64,000 nt of DNA from Ceratodon purpureus. Taxonomy: Eukaryota > Streptophyta > Bryopsida > Pseudoditrichales > Ditrichaceae. The stretch is from positions 50,810,202 through 50,874,201 of the forward strand of contig CM026426.1 in assembly GCA_014871385.1 (NCBI GenBank), written 5' to 3'. The position numbers and the translations under genes are program-made. A model generated the notes under the pieces. The model ran no database searches and was not told where the DNA came from. It saw only the letters and a program-made list of their open reading frames with translations. Positions 12,715 to 23,199 of the stretch are shown here, one piece after another (within the stretch, counting starts at the first letter, position 1; each line of letters begins with the position of its first letter).

Positions 12715-13346
12715 AATTACTAAAGCATGTAGGTGGGAACACACACTTTTTAATGGAGATAACACCCCCTCCTAAGACCCCCTCTAAGGCCAAGTGGGAA
12801 CATACCTTTAGGGAATGCTCCAACCTGGCCTTAGCTAATTTCAAGTTTCAAAATATAAAACTTCCTAGTTACACGGAAAGTTGCAGATTACACGGGAGGA
12901 CTTTTATTCTCTTGGTTTGGTGGGTATGCAAAATCTGAATTCTAGGAATTTGTATATGCAGTCATTGAACCTTCAACGTGCGGTATTACGTAATACGAGA
13001 TGAATCGTTGCATTGAAAAACACTGCTGTTACGTGTTTGAAATATTCAATTCCTGAAGATTGAAGGTCTGCCAATACTTTTGTGAAACCTGCCGATACTT
13101 TCGCAATCACTAAACCACTTTTTTCAAACATCGGTCTTAATTGAGGTGTCACATCTATCTTAATTGAGGTGTCACATCTATCTTAATTGAGGTGTCACAT
13201 CTATCTTAATTGAGGTGTCACATCTGCATCCACGTAGGTTCGGTGATTACGGAGGATTGTTGGTGGGACACTCTCAAAGATAATGGAGATGATATTCTCA
13301 AGGAGCGTCGGCCTAAGGCCAGGTGGGAACGGGTCTTTACTAATGT
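12715..13346. repeat. two diverged copies of a ~95-bp repeat
   Basis: 12715-12812 and 13255-13346 align over the words GGTGGGA, AATGGAGAT, TAAGGCCA[AG]GTGGGAAC and CTTT. Related words (CTTGGCCTTAG) recur inverted at about 12385-12415 and 12825-12835, so the region looks like degraded copies of a small transposable element. No coding potential is seen. Confidence 0.5.
13136..13226. repeat. tandem repeat, 23-bp unit, about 4 copies
   Basis: Four nearly identical copies of a 23-bp unit (CTTAATTGAGGTGTCACATC plus TAT) lie head to tail. This is a recent local expansion in the 3' flank of the U-box gene. Confidence 0.9.
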
Positions 13347-13431
13347 CTGTGCAACGGATACAGTGATATTGGAGTGCATCATTCCGAGTGCGTATAGGCC
13401 AGTACATGTACAAATTGTAAGAAAATGACAC

Positions 13432-15387
13432 TTGGAGTAGAGCTGCCAGACAACAAAACCAAAACTTTGTGAGTTGTCTTAAGATTCACTTGTCCTAAGA
13501 TTTATCCAAATTTATCCAAATTGAGATTATTTTTTGGACCTGTTAGAATACAATACTGAAACCAAGATAATTACACGCCACATATCTATATATCATCCAT
13601 CATAGTTGTATACAATATTGTTATATTTTTCATGCAAGAAAGTATCAAAACAAAGAGGATACAAAAGCAACATATGTCTATTGTTTAGAAAGAACACAAC
13701 AGTTTGTTATTGGTACATACATAAATACTTCTATAAGCTACTCATACTAATACGTTATAGTATCAATACGAACACAAGTAATATTGTACATATGTGTATA
13801 ATGGACGATTCCAAGAAAGACCAATTTGACAACTACAATTAGACAGTGAATGGCAACATTAAAGAATGAAGCATAACAAAGTGAATGCATTCAAAATGAA
13901 TAATTTGTTGGTTATTCAAATCATAGCTGTGATAAGCAATATCAAACAATCAAATTGACTCATAGCCTACTCTAATTTAAAAGCGTTGGATTACATGATT
14001 TTTAATTCTATCTGTTTTAGAAATAAAGAAGGAAGCCAAACAGAGACTACAACTTACAATTGTCCAATACTATTTACTTTGGAAGTATGTTGAAACCCAA
14101 TAATTATCAAAAGATTGAGAATTTTCAAAAAATGCAAATCAACTAGCTCTAGATAATAAAAGAAGCATATCAATGATCCAAAATCAAATTTGATGCTAAA
14201 TTGATAAGATCATATAACAATCACTACAGTGATTGCTACATTCTCCTCTTCAATGGAAAAGACCCACACACGTAACCTAAGACAAATTAATTTTGACACT
14301 TGTATGTTAATAAAGATCCATATGGCACTAGCGCCTAGCCAAATATCAGATGGCAATAAATTTGCCCATCTAAAGCAAGAGATCTCGATATGATCTACAG
14401 TATGAGCAACTCCCATCCTAACTAAGAATCCGAAGAGATTAATATATATAGTAATTCATGATAAAATAAAGCACTGCTCCATAAAGAAAGCAGATTCATG
14501 ATGTGAAGGATGTCATCAACTTTATAAGGATGATCAAACCATTAGGAGAAATCTCGGGTCTCCAAAAGGCCTTTGGGTTTCCCACGTGCCTAAAAATTTG
14601 GGCTAGCCTGTGCACTTTAACTACTGGTACCAATGGTGCTACGAGGTTTCCAAATTGGTGTTTGGTGGGTCAGGCCAGTAGTCACAACGAAAGGCGTGTG
14701 CTCCCTCGCGCGTGTGTTGTCGCAGGCGACGAGAAGAGCCTCCGCAGCGCACAAAACTCAAGTAGATAGAAGGTTGTCAGCGGTGGCCGGCTTTATGAAT
14801 TCCTGAAAAACTAACGCAATTTGGTCACCTACCGGAATTGAGTTGCTGCTCCACCTTCAAGATGCAACGTGCACAAGGTGTTGAGGTCAAAATGCTGCCA
14901 ACGGTCATTCGAAATAGGCCTTCTTTTGGGAGAGTTATCGCGGTTGCGTTGTCAACAATGATGGAGCGGTGGAGGCTTCCAAAGGTTTCATCAGGTTTTT
15001 CGATTTGGGTTTTGGGTGGTCACGCATTGTGCAATAGAGATTTAGGGTTTAGCTGTAGAGGTCTTCCAATCGCTGCCAACGTGCATGCATCCACTTAGGT
15101 TGGAGAAATTACCTCAGTTCAGAATTGGGGTTTAAGGATGAAGCTGCAGATAGCTTGTATCCTGCCTACGACGCCGTGGAAATTGGAATTAGCAGTTTGT
15201 GATGGCAGAGGGTGTGTTGACAGCACGTTGCCTTTGCGGTTGCTGCCAGCGACGAAAACAACTGTAAGTTTTTGAATTCACAATCGAAAATTTCTTGCAT
15301 TGTAGTGGCATGGCTAAACGGCTGAACTTCTTCATACATAGTGTCATCGTGCATAACACTCAAGACGTATAGGGCAACCGCATCCCC
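13432..15387. other. AT-rich spacer, no gene recognised
   Basis: 13.45-14.5 kb is AT-rich with no plausible coding frame. 14.5-15.1 kb is more balanced and has two 86-88 codon frames (+) with no recognisable motif. Homology to the second M1 copy begins at about 15.21 kb (shared CAGCACGTT word), so the M1 repeat unit probably begins there, upstream of the part I annotate. Confidence 0.5.
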
Positions 15388-16460
15388 ATGGGGTTGGATT
15401 GTGATCCATGGATTATGCTGCAACCAGCTTCGGTTGGGCCTTGGGGTAGAAAGGCAAGGCGGCATGGTGGAGAAATTTTTTTTGGGGCTTTCAAAGCGCA
15501 AATCAAAGATTTCTCCAAGACCTCCACTGAGCATGAAGCATGCAACCTCGATAAGGTGCTTGTGCATCATGCATATCAGCCACAGCATCTACGATTGAAT
15601 CCCGCGGAGGCAGCAATCAATTCAAGTATGGCAAACTACCTGTACGCATCGCTTTCGAAGGATTGGGTACACCCCGCATCTATCCTTGGTCCCATTCTTG
15701 TGCTCCATGTCGAGATTAGGGAGGCAACACGGAATCGACAAAGCCACGCGGAGTTGCTGGATATAGGTACATTCTTCCTTGGTGGTCTGTATTTGCCTCC
15801 AACACGTTAATTTCCTACGGGAAGGTTGAAGCACTCCCGCTTTCAAGATGCAACGATGAGGATTGGCCTTTGCCAGACATGCACACATCTGAGGCGTATA
15901 GGACAAGGCTTACATTTGATTTTGCAAATGCTATGAAAGCAACAACTAGTAGTAGCTTCGTCCACCAGCAATGGTTTGTGCCAATCCATGTTATGGTTGA
16001 TTTGTTTGCGGTAGCTGCTGACAGCATAAAGCAGACGCCTACACTGTTTGTTTTGAATAGTGCATCTGAGGCTCTGCTAAGTAGTCTGATGAATCTAGGG
16101 TGGAACGAGAAGTTCCACAATGGCCAAGATGTCATCAAGTGCGTTGCCAACAGGTCCAACATTGTTTTCCGCTATCATGTGGAAAGACAAACATTATACA
16201 CCAGGTTCATGTATACAAGGTATAGTGGGGCTGCCAACAATAATTGGGAAGCGATTGACCACCTACCAGAGGAGGAGATGGTGGAAGTGTCTTGTATATT
16301 TAGAGGGGACTTGCTGCCAACATTCAAAGTTGGCAAGGCCTGGCTAGTATCTGACCTGGGGCACAAAATTGCAATGGCACTTGGAGATGATGTACCTAGG
16401 CAGTATAACATGGTTATGATAGATGCCGATGGAGTTTGTGAGAAAAGGTACGAGTCGTAA
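15388..16460 (+). pseudogene. M1 family protein, copy A (unknown function)
   Basis: Two frames, 15388-15810 and 15870-16460, form one protein interrupted by a frameshift near 15800. The first part holds NLDKVLVHHAYQPQHLRL and ELLDIGTFFLGGLYLP; the second starts LPDMHTSEAYRTRL and continues FVPIHVMVDLFAVAADSI. The C-terminal 70 residues (VEVSCIFRGDLLP, then KAWLVSDLGHKIAMALGDD and YNMVMIDADG) have a strand-helix-strand rhythm that could be ubiquitin-like; this is speculation. The copy at 30.8-31.9 kb matches over about 330 residues with many conservative changes, so the family was under protein-level selection before decay. It is convergent with M2 copy A. I do not recognise the family. Confidence 0.65.
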
Positions 16461-17441
16461 CAAATTCACCTTGTTGTTTGTCTGAAATTATGCAGCATTC
16501 TTAGGGCTCCTTGCTGTCAGCAATGAAAACTAAAAGGATTTGTTAGGTCCAGATCAACTAGCGTCATGAGAGACACCTCACAGTTGCTGAGGTCATGGAT
16601 CCCAAGAGGATCAAGATTGTGGAGGTATAGGACAAGTGATTTCGGGATGAGAAGTTAGAGTATGTGGGATCCCCTTAGACTTTTTACCAAGTCATAAGTG
16701 AGTTCAGGTGGTGGTTGCATTTATCATTTTGCGCTTTGTGTAGGACTTCTTCTATTAACATTTTGTATATGGCAAATTTGAAGGACTCTCGATTTTCTTG
16801 CTTTCAGTGATCATGACAGCAGCGACTCCTAGAGAACTTAAATTTGCAAGCGTGAATCTAGCTTCAACGACGTGGTTGAATGAAGTTCAAACAATAGGTA
16901 ACGGTTGCCATTAAAAGTATTCCATTAAGATTAAGAATTCACAATTTTTTGGTCAGTCCATGGCAGCGAGTAAGCTTTGCTTTGAACTTGCAATAACAGC
17001 TAAGATGTGGACTTGTTACCAACGCAAAAGAAGAGATTTCTTAGAAGACTGTCGGGCAAGGGGGAATGAGCTGAATGGACATGCTAGACAGTGGTTCCTA
17101 AATGCTCGTCCAAAGTTGCAAATAAAAAATAAAGTAAAAATGAAAATACCAAATCTATATTGCATGATCTTCCCCTTCCCGTCCACCCTCAAAAACCCCT
17201 TTTCGTTGTACAATTTAAAGAATCCCATTTCTTTCAAAGAGTCTAAGTTTCAAGATAAAAATTGTTTTGAACTTTAGAAAAGTTTGAGGTGACTGGAAGA
17301 TAACAATCCAAACCTCACGTTGCTGCTAGCAAACTCCTAATCTGTTCTACAATCCCGGGCTAAAAAACAGTGGGCGTATACTAAACCAAAACAACGCTGA
17401 CAGCGCTCAAGTAAGTCCTATGTAGAAAACAACGTGGGCAT
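16461..17441. other. spacer between the convergent M1 and M2 genes (copy A)
   Basis: About 980 bp separate the M1 and M2 3' ends. A 105-codon frame at 16960-17277 (+) has no recognisable motif and is low in complexity at its end. No clear terminator or poly(A) signal can be assigned. Confidence 0.4.
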
Positions 17442-19552
17442 CTACTCCAGTCTTGCATCCGTAGTGATTGCCTCAACAAGGCTCGACAATTCCTCTATGT
17501 TGGCGTCGTCCTCAGTGTTCTCACCTCCACTTGAAACTTGCGTGGTGGTGTCGGAGCCACGTCCATCTCCGCCATCATCACCCTGGGTCCTATGAAGAGA
17601 GACTTGCGTAGGCTCCACGGCGTCAAACGCTAGTGTGTCTTTGTCAAGGTTCATATCCTTTGGAGATGGTGCCAATAAACCAAAATTATTTAGGAGTAGT
17701 AGGACTCCAATTGAATCGAGGGATGTAGATGCCGACTGGCAACAAAAGGGGGGTGGCTAAGGCATGTGCCAACGAACCTGGATTGCCTTTGGCAGGAACG
17801 GGCCGTTTGTTGAGATCAGCTGACGGTCGAGGGGAGTCTTCAGCGCCAACCTTTGCTTTCTACCACAAAAGCATGGGTACAGTGGGGGGAGCGGGCCTCT
17901 TGCTGCCAAAAGAGAGTTTGCCACCAGTACGTAGTGAAGCAGACTTAGACAGTAAAATCTCCTCAATAAGGCGTAATTCCTCCACGGCCTTGGAGTCAAG
18001 TTGATAGCCGCACTGTCCAAGCCACCCTCCGATCATAACGCGCTTCCAACGACAACATTAGTCGTCCTAGGAGAAAACAACTTCAAACATACAGTGAGGA
18101 TGTGTCAAGCAACCGCAAGTTAGAGGTACGCAGCAGGTGTCAACGAAGTAACGCTCGCAAAAGGGGCATGGGTCATTCAGGTTTATTGGTAGGACTTGAA
18201 ACTCCCATGGATACCGTGCCAGCACTTTCTTCAGTCGCAAGAATGCTGATGCCAACTCCAAGGCCGAGATCTCTGCTGCCATCGCGTCAATTTCAGCATG
18301 TCGTTTCTCCTCACCGGCTTCCATCTCCTCCAACTTCTGGTCGATTCTATCAATCCGCCCCTAGGCCTCTTCAGCTGCTCCGCCTGCAAGAGCCAGCTTG
18401 TCTTGGCCTAAGTGGGCCATGTGATCGAAGCGCCTCTTCTCTGCGTCGTTGCTAGCAGCCGCGGCCTTCTTGTTGGCAGCACGGGCGACCGCAACGTCCT
18501 CATAGAACTTGGACTCCTCTTCCTCCTTCCCCACCATGAAGGGTCGATGGTTTGCCAGGTCGTTCTTCACGCGGTCCCGATTAGCCTCCACCTTCACAAG
18601 TGCGGCCTCCATTGACTTCTTCTTCAGGCGCTGCTGCTGTAGGACCTGTTTCGGATTTGATGCAACCAATGGCTGCTCCGTGATGGCATCGGCAGATGGC
18701 TTGCGCTTCTTCTCCTCCATGGTCTTTGCTGGTGCGTGCAGGGATCTACGAGCTATCACCTTCTCCGCCTCCAAGGTCTTGATTGCCTTGAGGGTGGCTC
18801 CAATTGTCTGGCCACTAGGCGGTTTATCTTCAGTTGCGCCCTTGCCCTTGTTGCCAACACCGCCGGGGATGTGGCTAGCAAAGAAGTCCATGATGGCTTT
18901 GATCTACTCCCTCAAGGCCGGGGGCGACAACTTCATGGGATTCCTTGCGGCCTGCTTCTCACGAGCCTTGTATAGGACTTCAGCCTTTTGGGCGAAGTTG
19001 ACATCCTTGCCCTCCTCAAAGAACAGGTGGCACGCTCAAAGGAAGGAAGTCCCGAATGTACCATTGTTGCGGTCACCTCCATAAATCTTCCGATGGATCT
19101 GCAAGTAAGTCTTCACGGCCTCCCTATACTCACAGTTAGCAACGTGGTGCTGCCCAAACAACCACTCAGGCCATGCCTTGATAAATGTGTACTTCTTGCA
19201 GTGCTTGTCGCTGTTGAGGTCAGAGAACTTGTACCCCGTGTTGGAGAGCCTTAAGGTGCCGTGTCTTCACCGTAGTCAGCTGTCTGCCTACCCAGCAGAA
19301 ATGCGGCAAGGTGGTGGAGTTGACCTATGTATGCAGAGGCAAGGCCTGGCCGTCAAACGGCTCGTCCTACAGCGTCTCCACCACGGCGTCCTCCTTACTA
19401 TCAACAACCTCCAGGTCGTCTCTCCTCACCCCTTGGTCCATGTCATCCTTCTCCCGAGAAGCACCAACCTTCCCCTTGCTTGGGCTCGACATCCGTGGCG
19501 CTGATAGTGCAAAAACAAGAGATTTCACATTGGGATCGCGCATGGGAGCTGA
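17442..19552 (-). pseudogene. M2 family protein, copy A: coiled coil plus RING-like Cys/His end
   Basis: Read on the minus strand from an ATG at about 19552 (MSSPSKGKVGASREKDD). In order: an acidic N-terminus; a domain with REAVKTYLQIHRKIYGGD and FFEEGKDVNFAQKAEVLYKA; a basic linker; coiled coils at 18361-18891; a Cys/His segment at 18067-18150 (DPCPFCERYFVD, then LTCGCLTHPHCMFEVVF); and an acidic tail ending LSSLVEAITTDARLE at 17442. In-frame stops include TGA at 19038-19036, TAG at 18906-18904 and TAG at 18363-18361, plus frame changes near the N-terminus. The pattern C-x2-C...C-x-C-x2-H-x2-C resembles a RING/PHD-like zinc binder. Copy B (28.2-30.1 kb) is homologous along the whole length. 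Function is unknown; a ubiquitin-ligase role would be pure inference. Confidence 0.65.
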
Positions 19553-19617
19553 AAAAGGAAAGACAACTAGAATGAAATGACTGGGTTCCACCCTCCTCTA
19601 ATCTAGGTGACATCTTA

Positions 19618-19893
19618 GTGAGACACCATGAAATTGGTAAATCGGAACAGCAAGAAAGAAGCCATAGGCAAGTGCTAGAGAACGACAATTTTTTCCTTGA
19701 AGCCGTGTATGTACCTCAGTTTGGTTCTAAGCTATACAAGAGTTTGGCGGCATTGCCGCATATAGAATTGCTTGATGCATTTTGGCCAATTTCCGACATG
19801 CACACGTCCAAGGCCTTCCATTTGAAAATGGCACATGACATTGCAGACATAATGAAGGGTAGCACAAGAAGCAAGGTTGTATTTGTGCAGTGA
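19618..19893 (+). pseudogene. M1 family fragment
   Basis: A 91-codon frame contains NDNFFLEAVYVPQFGSKLYK and WPISDMHTSKAFHLKM. It aligns with the junction region of M1 copies A and B but stays in one frame where both of those are frameshifted. It therefore shows the ancestral spacing between the FFL..Y.P and DMHTS blocks. It lacks the rest of the protein on both sides. It lies directly beyond the 5' end of M2 copy A and points away from it. Confidence 0.55.
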
Positions 19894-22800
19894 TTTTTGC
19901 TAGTTTATATAATGGCGGAAATTTTTGCAATCACAAACAACATATGATAGACTCTAGCAATGTACATCCTCTGAGATCCATCTTCCTTTCTTTTGGCAAG
20001 CTTAATGGATCCTTGCTGGAATAAAAAATAACATTGTGGTCATGATATTATCAAATGTGTTGTTAGTGAAGGGACTGTGGGGTCCAATTACCACCTAGCA
20101 CGGCAGACGTTGTATATGAACTTTTGCTACGTATGGTTTTGGCTTGAAGGAAATATTTTGGTGGCGATGAATTAGTTTGTAAGTCCAAACATGGTGAAAG
20201 CAGAGGTTGTGTGTAAGAGTGAAGTGTTGCTAGAGTTTGAGGTTGAGAAGTCATGGCCTATGTCACAGATTAGGAATTAGAATGCAATTCTCTTATCGCG
20301 AGATTCCGGACTTCTATGAACTGGTTATTGAGTGGCCAAGTCGATTTAACAAAAAGGTTCTATTTTTATTTTTTTCACACACCAGAGAAAAATTGGACTT
20401 GTGGATGTAGCCAAATTCATTGTGTTGCTCAATTTTTTATTTGGTGTTCTTGTTGATAAATAATTGGTTGGAACAAAGCACCAAGATCCAAGCTCTTTTG
20501 CCGTTGGGAGCAGGGTTCAAGATGATTATGCAAGAATCGTGCTTCAATAAGTTTCCATGGGGGACAACACTACAATCAACATTGAGGCAAGTTTTAGGAG
20601 GCTCATGTAACAGTGCATTCTCTAAAATCATGTAAAGGTTTATGTGCAAAAGACAACTTTTAAGTTATACATTCTTTATCTAATAAAGGCAAGGACTTCC
20701 TTGTAGAAATCATTTATGACGGCTATAAACTACTTACTATGCTCATATTGTTGTATTGCTAGGCAGTCCAAGACATATTCTCATTGCACATTGTAACTGA
20801 AGCTTACTTGCTAAATGAATAGATAGCACTTGTGGTACAGATGATCTTTGTATAATTTTTAAATGGTGGATATTTTAGTGGCACACAAATTAATACAAAA
20901 GGAACACAAAAGCTTACCTTGCTATGATCTATAGAGTTGGTTTGCAAAGTTTAACGGCTACATTGAGCATGCATTAGCAGTTGTCACAAACAGAATAAGA
21001 TGACAAGTTGACCTTTGATAAAGGTAGATGCAAAGAATTTTAAACAAGATGTTTGATGGGCATAGGAATTTCTGAGAGGACTCTACATTGTTTAAAAGAC
21101 AAAAGTTAACTATAATTATTGAAGCAAATGTAAAAAGATATAGTCAAGTTGGGTGTCAATAAGAAGTTCTTAAAGAACGTGGAAAAAATGAATTTGGAGA
21201 GAAAGTTAAGATTGCAAAAAATAATTTTTAGACATAATATAGTACATGCTTATATAAAATTGAAAATTACGTTAAAGTTTAGTTGAAAACATACTTTTTT
21301 TTTGTTGGAGATATTAAAGCAAATATTTGAAGATTTTATCATACAAATTCCTATTTTTGAAGCCTTTATTTGAACATGAGAATTCATGTCTGATGACTAC
21401 ATCGTGAGGATTAAACCTAGACATCATGTACCTTGCAATGTACTTTGGATGCTTTAGAAAATTCTTAAAATAAGGAACATATACTTCAATCTATTTAGAG
21501 ATTGAAGCCACTAATTTCAACATTCTAAGTTCCATTCCGTTGAATTGTTGCATGTTTTATTAGTGCGTCATTATTGAAATTTATTTATTTATTTTCATCC
21601 TTAATTGCCCTCTAGCTTTTTGTATTCTCCAAATTCCTTGTTGTCCATTATCATAATATCTACCGTTTACATAAACATTACTAATAAGCATTTTAATATT
21701 GAAAATTTAGAATTGCATAATTTAATCTATTCTAAGTCAAGCAATGCACATTGAATAAGCAACTTCAGCATATCAACCTCCAAGCTTAAGTAAATGTAAC
21801 AAATCAAATCGGTGATCCACATGTAAACATAGAGATTAAAAATATGTTAACATGGTGTTCAAAATGTGGCTTAAAGAAGTTCAAAACCAATAAAGTAGGA
21901 TCAAAAGGATTGCAAAGTAAGTTCAACATTTACAAGCACAAGTTCAACGTGAATCTGTGTAGGGCAAGAAAGATAGTGGTTGCAGAGTTTGTAACTAGAG
22001 CACTACGATTGTGAATGTGCAACTTTAGTAGGAGAATATCATTGCCAGAACATCCTTTAGCTTCTACTCAGTGGCTTCAATTTCTGGATTGAGAGCATTG
22101 GTAAATTTGTCGTTCAATTGCACCACCAATTTTTCATCCAACAAGCAGGGCAATTGTATGCAATAGCAATATTGATTATCTCCGCAATACAAACGCTCTG
22201 GAAAAGGCAATGGCAAGTACCAAGAATTGTTGTTTTTGCAACAAATCCCTTTATTATAAGAAGAGCACCTTTGATTATAGATGTTGGATTCAATTGCAAG
22301 TATAGACTAGCCTATTGGAAATTCAAATACATCATTACATGAAAAATGGGGTCTCCAAAAGGCCCCCTAAGGCAGCATTTATTGACCTTGAAGCTCGAGT
22401 CAAAGGAGAGCAATCACATGATTCATCAAATGACGGGTGATTAATGCCAACGGTTTCAAGATTCAAAGTTTGTTGCCACAACGGTAAGAAGCCGTGAAGC
22501 TAGGCCATGACTAGGTTGGTCTCTCCACCTACGAAAACCTCAAGCAAAGTTGGGTGCGTAGAATTTGAGTGTTGCAGAACCGAAGACCCCATTCTAAGGT
22601 AGAATTTAAGGAACTCGAGGTTGAGAGTGACAACCAAAATTGTGAGTGGTTTTTTACAGTTGTCCGCTGGCAGCAATTACTAATTTGAGCAGGAAGCATT
22701 GGAAGGGTGTTCTTGTAACTCCTTCTGCGGTGGACTTAAATTATATTGTGAGTGACGTTTTCTCTATGATAAGTTCTAGTCGTGATCCACGGTACTAGGG
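19894..22800. other. AT-rich spacer, no gene recognised
   Basis: Nearly 3 kb of AT-rich DNA with only short unsupported frames (up to 74 codons). No terminal repeats or family motifs were recognised. 22.3-22.8 kb has higher GC and may be the degraded upstream part of the M3 relic. Confidence 0.5.
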
Positions 22801-23199
22801 TAGATGATGCTCTTCATTTCATTTTGCAATTTCCTTGAGTGGCTATGGTATAGGGGTTGGTTGTTGACAAGTTTGAAATTTTGGGTACTTGGCAATCATA
22901 AGAACGTTTTTCTTCATACTTGCAGTTTGTTCTGAGCCATTGAGAGCTTCAAGCACTACTTCAGATTTCTGGACTTTCAATGGCAGCAAGAGTGGCGGAG
23001 CCTTCAAGCTACATTCTCCAAGTTTAGCTTGATGCACGCTATGCACCACTTGTTTGGCGAGATTTGTTGCCATCTGAGCAATCCTGTCCATTAACTTTTC
23101 CAGCACGGAGGGCAGCCGGGGATACAAACATTGATTTGTAGACCGATGGCAGCATTTACCCGGTTGATCCAGGAACATGGAGGCTACTTCCATTAAGAA

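Noticed and set aside
14546-22364. 16-bp exact repeat GGGTCTCCAAAAGGCC at 14546 and 22349, considered as an element terminus
   Set aside because: One 16-mer match is close to chance expectation in 64 kb. The flanks do not align and no inverted partner was found.
22843-23193. 116-codon minus-strand frame
   Set aside because: No recognisable motif. It overlaps the upstream edge of the plus-strand M3 relic and looks like a chance frame.
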